From positions 14,570,001 to 14,634,000 of the forward strand of contig NC_079884.1 of the NCBI RefSeq assembly GCF_029227915.1: a stretch of DNA of 64,000 nucleotides, read 5' to 3'. Position numbers and translations under genes: made by a program. The notes beneath the pieces were generated by a model. The model made no database searches. It had not been told where the DNA came from and saw only the letters and a program-made list of their open reading frames with translations. Numbering within the stretch: the first letter of the stretch is position 1; each line of letters starts with the position of its first letter. Below, piece after piece: positions 25,501 through 36,442 of this stretch. This DNA comes from Hydractinia symbiolongicarpus. Lineage: Eukaryota > Cnidaria > Hydrozoa > Anthoathecata > Hydractiniidae.

Positions 25501-28500
25501 ATAGACACTTTAAAAATATAGGAATATAATTTAAATACGAGCAGTAAGTTCTTCTATAGTTACAGAACCCATTCATAAAACCTTTCACAGATGCCATTGT
25601 TAGTCTTTGCCTAAATCAGACTCGGCATTGCTGCTTAATGTGCGCCAATGAATGCAAATATTTCTACCTAATAAAGTTTTGAAATATTAAAATTGCAAAC
25701 AATAAAAATTCTAGTTTGATACGCTTTCATGATTTCGTAATTTCACATATCTTACTTGAGAAATTGCTTCAAGTAATTTCGACTGCATCTAGACCATATA
25801 TTTCTCGTGTTTTTGTAATCCGGGGATATGGTTGAACTCATAATAAAGGTGTTGTCTGGACAAATCTCTGAACTTTCTCCCCCGTCATGATTCATGCCTA
25901 AACTATGAATAAAACATAGGAAAGGATATCAGACACGTAAGCCACAGAATTGCGATATCATGACAAGAAATTTTTCACCCAACTAACCTGTGACCTATTG
26001 AGTGTGTGACGGTATATACAAGTGGCAAACCATTGTCTTCGTTCACAGAAGCAGAATATGGCCAGTTACACATTCCTCCAGTTTGCGTCAGTCCTAAAAG
26101 TATTGTGCGTTTTTACAAATCAGAAAAAGTTATGACCTGCTCTCAAATACTATATAATGTTGAATATCGTTAAACTTCCTTAAGATCAATAGCTTCTGAC
26201 GGTCAATTCTGTTATTCCGCCGTCATGTACAGTATGCTGGTTACGTGCAAGCGGAAACACCATGACTTTGTAATCTGTGTCTTCTAATATTGTTGTGGAC
26301 GAAATTTAGTGAACACCTTGGTTACATAGGTCCCTGCAGTACCTTTTTCGTTATAAAGAAATCTGCTACAGTAGGACATTTAAACTCCTGCAAAATTCAA
26401 ATGTTAAAAGAAATAACATTGGTTATTGACAATTTGTTCTCGTATTTGTGTTGAGAAAACAATTTGCTAAATGTTGCAACTAAAATATTTTATAACATTT
26501 TTGTTCATTTTTAGGTAAGTTTCTTTGTACGGCGAAAAGCTAAGATCTTAAAACGATAAATCTAATACCAACCATACATTCAAAATGACGGTAAAACCAC
26601 GTGATTTTATCTCAATAAGTAAGACACGCTGCATTCGACTCCTTTATGAGCTTATCTAAGTAAATTCACTTGCCAGGAGTTTATTGCACGTGAAAATACT
26701 CTATTTTCTAAATCAGACGAAAATTTGGTATTATTTACCGCCATTAGCGTTTTTTTTTAAGGTTAGAATTACGGATTGGCCTATGAGTTTTTGTTTGTAG
26801 CATATTAAAACAACAACAAAAAGCAATTAAGGTTAGCAAAAAGAATTGAACCCGATAAAAATTTAAAAAAACAACTTTAGTACGATATCTTATTCCACTC
26901 GCATGGCAATAAAGACATCCTTCCAGCGTGCCATATTTATTTCAAAATTGTACACGGTCACTGTTTTGCTGTAGTGTTATAAAAAATGGAAATCTTTGTG
27001 CGTCAATCGTGAAAAATTAAAACAAAAAATGATGATAATGTAAACGTCGCTCCCTGTTACCTAACATGTCACATGGTTGTTTGTCGTCAGCACAAATGTT
27101 GTATCTGTAAATATAAACAAAAAACTTGTAAACATGCAAACAAATAAACAAACAGTTATAAGACACGCAACTTTTTTAAGTACTATCATTCATTCCCGTT
27201 TAATTTTTGAATTTATGTAAATATTAGCTGCATCAATACAGGTAGTTCAGGTTATCCTGGCCAACCATGGTGGACAGAGATTTTAACTATTGTAGTCCTG
27301 TCACTTTAGAAGCATGCTACCTGTTTAGGAGAAGCGACCTGTGTTTTAGCCTGTGTTTGAAATGGCGCGACCTATGTGGTTTTGATTAAGACGATGCTCT
27401 GCTTCATCGGTAAATTCCGCGTGGTTCTGCGTAAACAATAGTGGTGCTTACAAAAATATATGAGGTCTGTTAATTTGGTTTAAACCAAGTAATGTCATAT
27501 CTTTTGTAAAGTTGTAAAAGGTATAGTAAAAAAGCTAGAGTTGACTCATTACGCTCATTTTGTACTGACGGCTTACGGCTCACAAGGCGAATTTTGAATG
27601 ACAAATTCGGAGGCAAATTTATCTGCGGAAAGCCCTTTTGATTTCCACGAAGAACTAAATGACATGCGGCAAATTTGAAATACTTAATGAAAACATTTTT
27701 GATTTCCGATTTGCTAAAACTCCCTATTTACTTTTCAATCGTATGAACTAGAACATTTCGCGCTTAAGCTAGCTACCCGGGCACGTCTCGTGTCACTACA
27801 GTGTCGGTGATGCGTATAAAGAACTGCCATTCATAACTTTTTATAGATTTTAGTGAAATATTTTACACAAGATGATAGAAGTTAGTAAGTCCCAAATTCC
27901 GTCAAAAAAAATTCCTTTGTGACTCTTTCTTAAATTTTGAGATTATCAATTTATTTATCGCTTAAAAAATACCTTTCGGTTTAATTAACCAAAATCCCAT
28001 TTCTAATTGAGTGCCTTCAAGCATGCCACAGGGATTAAATAATACTGGGGGTCAACAATAAGACAGATATTAACATCAGAATATCACAATAAGAGCTCAA
28101 TCCAGATTTTCGGTAATTTAGTTTTCGTATTCACGAGCTTATTTACCATTTAACGTTATGAGCTACGTTGCTCGCTGATGAAATTTTAATTAAGGACTTA
28201 AACAAACGTTTTTTGGATATCTACACCACATGGGTAATATTTGGGGTTTTGACGTTTGGATTTGTTACTCCAACTACTACAGCTTCGTCTTTTTATATAT
28301 ATAGCGCACCTTTGAGTAAAGTGATGAGGCTAAATAACGGATTAAATTCAAAATAAGTTTAAACGAATAACCATGCCAATATGGCGGAGGAGAAATGACC
28401 GAAGTAAACCGGGGTAAACACAACGTTACAGGTTAAATTTTAAGTTTTCACGATACATATTTGCAAAATGCATGCTTTTTTGTTCAATACTAATATATAA

Positions 28501-31500
28501 TAAACTTTGTATCGTATAATGATATTGTCGTCTATAATTATGTTACCCCCGTGTAAATATATTCCATTATTACAATGGCACTTAATTGATTGATTTCAGT
28601 TTGTGGTGACTTAAAATGATTCATAAGGGTGTTGCGTAAGATTAATTGTGAAATGTTCCACTTATCAATCTATTTTCCGATTTTGTTTTCGTTATCCTTA
28701 CAAGCACAGGAAGGGAAAGTGTTACAAACGAATATTTACCGTGTTAAAAGAATTGCATAATCATAATGGTCGTCGGATCTATCATCCTGATCACTAGAGC
28801 GCTGGGCCCATTCACCAAAAGCTTGCAGTGTGTTCCGTGCATGGTGATTAATCACAAGTCCCGCCTATAAATAAACAAAACCGCATAAATTACCATTTAG
28901 TATTCGTAGTTAGGCAGTTACATAATAAGCAATCATACACACCACATCCACCGTGTGCAGCTCCAACTTAACGACCACTAATATTATGAGATTAGAGCCA
29001 ATACTTCCATCTCTTAATAGGCTAGCAACCTAAAAGAAGAAACGCGCCGTAACGAGGTTATTACAAATACTGGTTAACGCTGTGGTTTTCTTAGTAACTG
29101 GTGAACGTAATGTCTAATTAGGAAAGCATGCGATTCTGGAAACTGGATTGTTTTGGTTGAGTCATGTACAAAAAAAAATGCAAATGAATTGTTCTTTGTT
29201 TTTGTGAAAATAATGATCTAGTCTACCTTTAATGACAATATTTTGGCCAATCAAGACGAGGAAGTTAAAAACGAGTCAATGAGGTCTCGTGTTTGGTTAA
29301 AATGTTGTAACCTGTCGCGAATTCAAAAACGACTCTTTTTCCACAGACGACCTTCCTTTAGCCTGGTTTCCAATAAAGCCCATAATTACAAAATGTTGCA
29401 GAGATAGAAAAAATTCTATCTGTGCAACATTTCTGGTGTAACCTCTCTTGTGTTTGTTGTGCAACATGTGTTTCCAAAAAATTGTAATGATGGCTGTTGT
29501 GCAACAATATTTAGGTTACTGGAAACCAAGCTGTACTATAATTTACGTATGTCCAATAAATACAAGTCTGTTTATATGACATACACTCTTTTACTTAAAA
29601 CACAATTATGAACAAGCAAAAAGTCTTGAAATCAGCAATGTAACCCAAAAAGTGTCTGAATGGTTTTCGTTGAGTCTGTCATAAACTGGTTTAAAAGTTA
29701 ACGTTGATTTATTTTACAATTTTAACACCAAAGCAATATCACAGAAAGGAATTGAGTTGTATATAACAGATACGTTAATTTTTAACTTTAATTTTAACTT
29801 TAGCAGTCTTTTTTATCTCTAAAGAAAAAGGTAAAAATTGAGAAATAGAGATCATCGAATTCCCAAAAAACTCCCGTCAGCAAATAGTAATGTGATTAAC
29901 ATTTATACCAGCTTTTCTTTAAAACAGATCGTCAAACATCTTTAAAACCAATTTAACTTACCATGTTTAACACAACAAGAGCAAATTGCGAGGCTGCATC
30001 TTCTCCGTGGTAATTGACCATCTTTTGATCAACAACAACCAAGGCTTCAATATATCTTTCTGCATTGTCGCCAAAAGCGGCGGGAGATTCATCCTCCTCG
30101 GACCGTTTAAACTTTAGGTGAGGATCATCTAAAACATATCGATACTAATCATGAATCGCAAGGATGCAAATTCGTTCTTCGCGCGTGTGTTGTTGTCAGC
30201 CCATCGACTAACCGCAAAGCAATGCGTATGACAGGCAGAAATTTGCTAAAGAAATGCTATAAGCTTCTCTGTTCTCTGATGAAAGGAGAGACTGGAGGAG
30301 AGTTAGTCTTTCTTCAACTTCACATCGAGTGTAACGTCGAGAATAAGAAGAAAAAACGTTCCAGCCTCTCAAGGCGTTTGATTTGTTGATTTGGGAAAGT
30401 GTATATGAACAAAATGGTGGCTTTAATCTATCAATCATAAAATCGGAGAAAGTCTTCTAACGACAGGATGATGATTACTGGAATAAAATTTTACCCATTA
30501 AAATTTTTAATCGCAAAAGTTTTAACGCTAGAGTTCTGATTATAAGGATGATTATTGGTATTTGTAGAAAGGCTATGCTTAAAAAATATCCTTAATGGTT
30601 TTAGAAATACATCTTTACAACTAGTAAAAAAAACACTCCCCCACAACCCCACCATCCCTACCCCTTCCCCCACTCCAAAGGATAGTACGAAGGCAATGAG
30701 ACAATTTTTGTCAGGCTTACGTTGAGTTCCGCACGACCTGCGATCTCTATACCACAGTCGATTAAAAGTCTCGCTAGGAGTTTCATGAAACATTTCGGTT
30801 TCTTCTATTGATCTGCGGTATATAATATGCGGTTTTTTGTAGTCTGTATCCACTGTATGAACGTTATGTAGATAGTCTGGTACTGGTTCGATGAAATAAT
30901 CATGATCTTTTACCATAAACATTCCACTCTGAATAAGACAAAAATATGATGTAGATCTTAGGTGCATTTATTTTAGCAATGTATTTAATGTATATGTTCA
31001 AAACATTTTCAGACAGTTTTTCCCTATTTTGGACGTCATTGTAAAATATCAGATGGGACAAAAGGCAGGCTTTAAGACTTTGTTGACTCAAATCATACTG
31101 AGCAACAGAACCTCATTTAGTTACTAGTACGGCTTCTAATAAATTTTTTGATGAAAGAGACATATTCTCCAATGGCAAGATCTCCGCCATTTGAAAAGGC
31201 TTTGACAACTTCTTTTTGATGATTTTTATGACGTTGTCGCAAAAGTTTCTTGTTATTATTGGTGTTTTCTGAATATTGCTTTTATATAACAAAAAAAATA
31301 AACCCATAAAAAATTCCGGACGCTTAAAATTTCAGACAACTAAAGCTTTTGGATGGTGAAATCTTAGGACAAGCTTTTAATCCAGCATTAAAATAGTAAG
31401 AAAATATTTTCCGTCATACTGTACGAAAATATTTTCCGATTTATTTAGGTACGAAAATATTTTCCAACATATTTAAGTACGAAAATATTTTACGATATAG

Positions 31501-34500
31501 GTACGAAAATATTTTCCGACATATTTAGGTACAAAAATATTTTCCGACATATTTAGGTACAAAAATATTTTTTGACATATTTAGGTACGAAAACATTGAT
31601 AATGTGATTGGATTGTAAACCTAAAATGCATTTTAGAACTTTATCAACTTTTGGGATAAATAATCATCTAATAATTTAGTACAGTATAAGTAAGCGCCTT
31701 CTGTGTCTTCCTTGTACACGTTAATACTCTAACTTAGCACTTAAAAGAAACCCTACTCACCAGACCTTTACAAGTACTAACAGCAGCTACTGAATCTTTA
31801 ACACCATGCACCTTGCCTGTATAATGACAACGTTTTTTTGCTTTCTTTTCAACTGTACTGTTTTTACCTTTTATTTCTATTTTGAAATTTGGTCCTAATA
31901 AGTCTTTGTTCATTGATAAATTTAAATGAAAGTCAATATTAAATGCTGTTAAACCAAAATTAAAGTTGACTGGCTGTTCTGTATGGTCACGTGCTTCTCT
32001 TCTCGTCCGTGTAAATGTATTTGAAAAGAGTCCGTCGAAATGCGGCGTGATGACTTGATACTCTGGCACTAAATATAATAACAGTAATATATATCTTATT
32101 TATACATTTCTAGAACATGTTTCTGCTGTTTTTAAAAAATTCACATCAATTGGCTAGAATTAGGGTGAGTTTGGTTTTAAAATTATAGCTAAATCCTAGG
32201 ACCGTGCCTATGGTTTCCCATTTGGGGAATAACTAAAAAATCAATATGGAAAAAAAGGACAAAAATTTTTTAATTATGACCAAATACGCCACAATTTTAT
32301 CAAATTAGGAAAAAACTTGTTCATGTTAATTACCGCGGGTCGACCTTATCCATATGACTATGGGACTGCAACACAATCTTCAAAGTGAGTTACCTTTTTG
32401 TCTATTGTCCACACCAAATATGCGAGACAGATCTCTTTGTTTCATTGACCTGTGTATGTTATGTAGCTACAAAAATAAAGAAATAAAATTTAAAAGAAAA
32501 AAAGGATTCGCAAAAAAATATATTCTGGTTTTAGACTTGGGCTTTTAAGAATTATCAGCTTCCGGAATTAATAGTGTAAAATTGTAGTGTGATAATTATC
32601 GAATATTTCATCTCTTCAGATAAGTATGACTACATTGCATATAAAAATTAAAAATTTCAACAAATTTATGAGCTGTGCATGGCGGAACGCAATGAAAAGC
32701 ATGGAATAAACCAAAACAGGTGAAAAGTAGCTTATCTGGTTTAGAAATCTCCATTACCATTTTATGATTTTTGTAACATAGGATACCGTGAAATTTGATG
32801 CGCTTATCAGGGTTTTGTTTATTCACATGCGCCCATAAAAACGAGCATGAAAAAACGCAATTACTAAGTCCCAATGCATTGTCTATGTTCAGATTCTCGT
32901 CAATCATTACTGATGAAAAGCGTCATGTTCCTAAAGTAACTGGGTGGTATGTATGTAGGAGTCATAAAACCCTTTAATTTTTGGATATATGTTGATATCC
33001 AAAAAGAAATTAAAGGAACATGAAAGCTTTTGTTTCAGTAGTACGCCTATAAACGAAATTGGTAGAATTTAGTGCGCTTACCATTATGGGTGCATTATGA
33101 GTGCATTATGGGTGCGTTAGGCGAAAGCTTTGACTGGAGACAGTGTCGGAAAGCATAAAAGTTACCATTTTTCATTCTTAAACATTTGTTTTTCTTATTT
33201 TTACCAAAATTTACGTTATTTCAAACTTTTAAATTTGTTTGTTTGTTTGTCCCTCCATATTTTGTTTTATTGATTCTAGAGGTGAAAGTCGCAGAAAATA
33301 ATAATATGAAAACAAAAGCTTTTTTTCTATTTAGGTTACTTTTTTTCTTGAATTTTACAAGACTAAAAATTTGTTTACATGTATTTCCTTTCTTGTTAGC
33401 AACCCATACAAAACAGTTTTATCACCATTTTAAGTTTTAAATGCCATTATTAAAAATGTCATCAAAATTTGTCAGTTATTCATCATGCTAGCGAAAGTTG
33501 TGTATGTCTAAGTCTGCAATTGCAATTATTTAAACTATTTAGCCTCTAATCATCAGCGTCTTTAAAATGCTGTGTAATTTAAACGTCATTTGTGTTTGAC
33601 GGTATTTAAAACGTCAACGTCATTGATATATAATTGACGCCAACGGTTGACGAGATAAGAGCGACGTTTAAATGTAGTGCTTTGACGTCAGAACATCGAC
33701 GTCAGGAAAGAATTGTACGTGTCCTGTTTAACTGAAATTAAACAGCTGGAAAAATACCACGATGAAGGAAAAATTTGAGTTAACAACAATTAACAAATAT
33801 TTTTCGGAGGCAGAAGTATTTAATCTGCGTTTTGTTGATGTCATATATACAAAAGCAGGAGATCTTGCTGAGGGAAAATATTTAGTCGTATATCTTGGGA
33901 ACCGAATTTTAACAGTTGAGAGTAGGCATCAGAAATGCTCCAACACGTATACATATCTTAATGGAATTACTTTTTTACACACGCAAATTAAATTATTAGG
34001 CTTAAAATTAATACGAAATAAACATCTACTGAATCTTATCCATATGACAGATGATATGTCAATTAAAAGATATATTTAACCTGAATGAATTTATTCATGA
34101 AATTATTTTTAATTATTGGAGCTCTTAATAACATTTAAAAACTCGTTTTTTTCAATCATAAAACAAAGTAGATCAATTTCCTTATATAGAAAGATATTAC
34201 TAAAATTAGCACATTTTAAATAAAAAAACCTATCTAGCATGTTCATCTCACAAATCATAATCATCAAAAATGTGCGGTTTATGTGGATTATATTTTTAAA
34301 AAAAACGACTGGGACAAACGAAGCAGTTGAGTTATTGTCTCGCTTAACCCTTACCCTCTTGATAAATACTTTCTGATTCACACATTACAATACGTCTTTG
34401 TTTATTGACAAATCTGGAATTTCTATGTGGAAACCTTACGTGCGGAAGTTTTGTGTTCACATTAAGAAAGCCCCCTCTTTAAAATCAGTTGATGAGGTGG

Positions 34501-36442
34501 TGGCGTGACGTCATTACTGGCATTTTATAGAGGTTTTCTTATCTATGTTTCTTTCGTTATGACTTATTAAAAACAAATTGATTGAACTTTGTTAAATTTC
34601 AGCTATGATGTCATAAAGAAGATAGCCAGAAAATGATCACCAAAAACTGCACGTCTGCAAACTTCTCCGAGCAGAAGAAAATTTTTAGATTTTTCCTCCG
34701 TTTTCGCTTCTTATCATAGATGACTCGCGGGTGTTTAGTTTTCGAAGTCTTGTAGCTATATGCGCGTTCATCCTGCCGTTAGGTATAAGAACAGGACCGT
34801 TTAGAGCAAGTCGGCTTTTGGTGATACAATTTAATCCCAATAATCTCAATCTTCCAGTAACCCAAAAGGTCTTTAAATCCCTCCACTCTCCTCCACGACG
34901 AGTCTTCGCTAATATTAAATCATAAATAACACTTGATAACTTGAGTCCCCAATAAACTATTTTAGCGCTCCCCTGGGCTAAAATATTTGCGATAAGTCCA
35001 AATACGTAAAAAGGATACGAGAATTTTAATGTCTTCCTTCTTTAAAAATTGTTGTTTAAAAAATTGTTTATTTAAAATGGATACAAACTTTCTTCAAAAT
35101 ATTTTCAATGATTGTATACAGGGTATATTTGGCTGACAGTAAAAAAAAGTAAACTTTCGGTAAGTCGAACGACTTGTCATTTTTTATCAGAATTTAAGTT
35201 ACTGTATGCCCCGATAACTCGAACTATTCTTTTGGTCCCTTTGAGGTTCGTTTTCACTGGAATATACTTCATCTATAGACTTTTTTAAATCTTTGGTGTT
35301 GATTTGACCGAAAAAATATATCATCAACGAATTTGTTATCCGTTCTACGGAAACGTTGTCACCTTTACTGTTTTTTTATTGTGTCTTTTAAAACCGCTTC
35401 TTTATCAGAAAGAAATTTCGAAACGCAAATAATATACACACATTATATATACAATAATTTAATGATAGAAACTTGGAACATAGAGTAACGTTATCATTTT
35501 TGGTCAATTTACGTTCACAATCTTATTAATCACACAATAACAATGGCGTAAATGCTGGAGTTTGATTGTTGAAGAAAAACTTAACGTGTATATCGAAAAT
35601 GATTAGCAAGCCTTATGGCTCATTTTAAAAAAGTTTATATTTGTTATTAACGGTAATTGATTTTACATTTCTACACGAGAACATGAGTTAGTGGTGCACA
35701 TTGAAATTATACCTGAAGCAGACAGCATTTATTTGCGCGAGGTCAAAAGAATGAAATTATACCTGAAGCAGACAGGATTTATTTGCGCGACGTCAAAAGA
35801 ATGCATTTCGCGAATATTAATTTTCGCAAATGAATTATTTTAGTGCTTTTTTTGCGAAAATATTTTTTCAGAATCCGCTAGTACTCTCTTGCCAATATAA
35901 TAAATTTCAGGCCTATTGGTTTAAATAAGCATAGAAAACTTGAGGTAGCCTTTTTGTACTGCTCATATGCCAGAGACTGGTTATTTTCAGGCCTATTTAT
36001 GGAGATAAGGTAGCCTTTAATTGAAATTGCTCATATCACAGAGGCTGGCTTTTATATTTGTCAGCTACAAAATAAAATTTCAAGAAAAGCAAGAGAACGA
36101 AAAATACTTTTGTTTGGCAAAGAATAAGCGAAAATTATTAGCCATCAGTGAATTAGTCAATACTAATTGTTTTGCGAAAATTAATTTTGCAAATTTACCT
36201 ATCCGGAAACTTTCGCGCAAACGCAAAACTGGCGAAAATCAATCTTCGCGAAGGTTTATCAACGTAACAAATCTTCTATTTTTAGATCACCAAAATAACC
36301 GAACTGCATAAAGTCTGCAAAAAAATGTGATACCTACCTCGTAATATCGGTCCGTATATTTTGAAGCTGCTCTTTGTATAAACAAAACAAGAAATAAAGC
36401 AATTGTTTCCAATAATAAACGCTGACGATGCATTTTCTTCAT
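12792..36442 (-). CDS. Secreted ADAMTS-like protein with two CUB and two WAP domains; catalytic Glu replaced by Ser
   Basis: A 31-exon chain holds frame throughout (4392 nt, 1463 residues). Exons from the 5' end: 36442-36334, 32068-31761, 30928-30721, 30128-29962, 29029-28943, 28864-28740, 27104-27061, 26093-25988, 25902-25756, 25480-25327, 24425-24318, 23922-23777, 23687-23624, 23377-23269, 22984-22851, 22377-22071, 20965-20836, 20678-20474, 20376-20214, 19991-19853, 19349-19117, 18735-18579, 17509-17328, 16725-16537, 16188-16096, 15976-15941, 15759-15718, 14735-14706, 14041-13865, 13512-13372, 12943-12792. Seen: a hydrophobic signal segment in residues 8-23; prodomain with SCGTQ; furin-like KFKR at 214-217; metalloprotease 233-435; disintegrin-like 435-521; TSP1 from 541 ([12 protein letters not shown]); Cys-rich about 590-710 ([11 protein letters not shown]); further TSP1 modules 762-941; CUB 941-1065 and 1065-1178; charged Pro/Lys/Glu linker 1178-1366; WAP 1367-1414 (8 Cys) and 1414-1463 (6 Cys). 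The zinc site reads HSIGHSLGMNH at 380-390, so the three histidines remain but the catalytic glutamate is Ser381. The usual spacer domain is missing. Probable role: non-proteolytic extracellular scaffold or inhibitor (inference). Confidence 0.9.
13836..13864 (-). other. Alternative C-terminus if the WAP intron is retained
   Basis: If the donor at 13864 is not used, exon 29 reads on for nine codons to a TGA at 13838-13836. That would give a protein without WAP domains. It is a possibility read from frame only. Confidence 0.35.
16487..16536 (-). other. Alternative C-terminus after the CUB domains
   Basis: Beyond the donor GGTAATA at 16536 the frame stays open to a TGA at 16489-16487 (tail ending DILDPR). 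Retention of this intron would give a shorter protein ending soon after CUB2. The main model splices at 16537 because the next exon (16188-16096) continues in matching phase. Confidence 0.35.
17933..18282. mobile_element. pogo/Tigger-like non-autonomous remnant
   Basis: The left end has CAGTTAGCTCTCGGTAACTC and the right end (about 18255-18280) has TTCGAGTTGCCGGGAGTTAA, imperfect inverted copies. Several internal AACTCGAA and CTCGAA motifs occur. This pattern is typical of small Tigger/pogo-related elements. It lies in the intron between the two exons of CUB2. Ends are eroded, so borders are approximate. Confidence 0.5.
21130..21872. mobile_element. piggyBac-like non-autonomous element with TTAA target sites
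   Basis: The 743-bp element starts CCCTATTCGGTCCGGGG and ends with its exact reverse complement. It is bordered by TTAA on both sides (21126-21129 and 21873-21876). TTAA duplication with ends beginning CCC is characteristic of the piggyBac superfamily. Just inside each end is a near-palindromic G-run/C-run block around GGCGGATTCCGCC. The interior has no transposase-like frame. It sits in the intron between ADAMTS-like exons 22377-22071 and 20965-20836. Confidence 0.82.
23020..23100 (+). repeat. Possible degenerate tRNA-derived SINE head
   Basis: The motif GTGGTTGAGTGGTTAGGAAG resembles a tRNA D-arm/A box. No good B box follows at the expected distance. It lies in an intron of the ADAMTS-like gene. 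Confidence 0.25.
23455..23480. repeat. Poly-G tract
   Basis: A nearly uninterrupted G run of over 20 bases in an intron of the ADAMTS-like gene, striking in AT-rich DNA. It could form a G-quadruplex on the plus strand. Confidence 0.8.
24565..24594. repeat. Perfect 13-bp hairpin
   Basis: AGAGATATTATTA and its exact reverse complement flank a four-base loop (24578-24581). It lies in the intron upstream of ADAMTS-like exon 24425-24318. No function is evident. Confidence 0.6.
29360..29532. mobile_element. 173-bp inverted-repeat element (MITE-like)
   Basis: Terminal repeats AGCCTGGTTTCCA (29360-29372) and TGGAAACCAAGCT (29520-29532) are inverted with one mismatch. Inside, TGTTGCA/TGCAACA motifs recur and a small hairpin surrounds AGATAGAAAAAATTCTATCT. 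There is no coding capacity. It lies in an ADAMTS-like intron (between exons 30128-29962 and 29029-28943). Confidence 0.65.
31397..31600. repeat. 28-bp tandem repeat, about seven units
   Basis: Units start GTACGAAAATATTTTCC and recur near 31421, 31449, 31478, 31501, 31529, 31557 and 31585, with one shortened unit. It lies in the intron between ADAMTS-like exons 2 and 3. Confidence 0.85.
33683..33704. promoter_or_regulatory. Paired CRE-like sites
   Basis: A full TGACGTCA palindrome at 33683-33690 is followed by CGACGTCA at 33697-33704. More half-sites (GACG, CGTCA) crowd the preceding 100 bases. They lie about 60 bases before the small frame at 33762. TGACGTCA recurs elsewhere in this window, so function is uncertain. 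Confidence 0.4.
33762..34079 (+). CDS. Small orphan open reading frame, 105 residues
   Basis: A single-exon ATG frame on the opposite strand inside the first intron of the ADAMTS-like gene. I do not recognise the protein. It has a fairly normal amino-acid mix with several charged residues and no signal peptide or membrane segment. CRE-like sites lie just upstream. In DNA this AT-rich, a 318-base open frame can arise by chance, so this is a weak call. Confidence 0.25.
   Translation: MKEKFELTTINKYFSEAEVFNLRFVDVIYTKAGDLAEGKYLVVYLGNRILTVESRHQKCSNTYTYLNGITFLHTQIKLLGLKLIRNKHLLNLIHMTDDMSIKRYI
35702..35801. repeat. 50-bp tandem duplication
   Basis: Two adjacent copies, 35702-35751 and 35752-35801, differ at only two visible positions (CAGCATT/CAGGATT and GAGGTC/GACGTC). 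The close match indicates a recent duplication. Confidence 0.85.

Larger units (their letters stand above)
32069..36333. other. Large first intron of the ADAMTS-like gene
   Basis: This 4.3-kb intron separates the signal-peptide exon from the prodomain exon. It holds an imperfect hairpin near 32971-33016, an orphan open frame with CRE-like sites (33683-34079), pogo-like AACTCGAA fragments around 35150-35240, a 50-bp tandem duplication (35702-35801), and GCGAAAATTAATTTTGC-type palindromic fragments near 35810 and 36175. Confidence 0.6.

Noticed and set aside
26337-26395. An extra metalloprotease exon near a Cys-containing frame
   Set aside because: The exons on either side already join in frame to give a continuous ADAMTS metalloprotease sequence; an insertion here would disrupt it.
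31397-31600. CRISPR-like array
   Set aside because: Units are contiguous, without unique spacers, and the host DNA is clearly animal; it is a simple tandem repeat.
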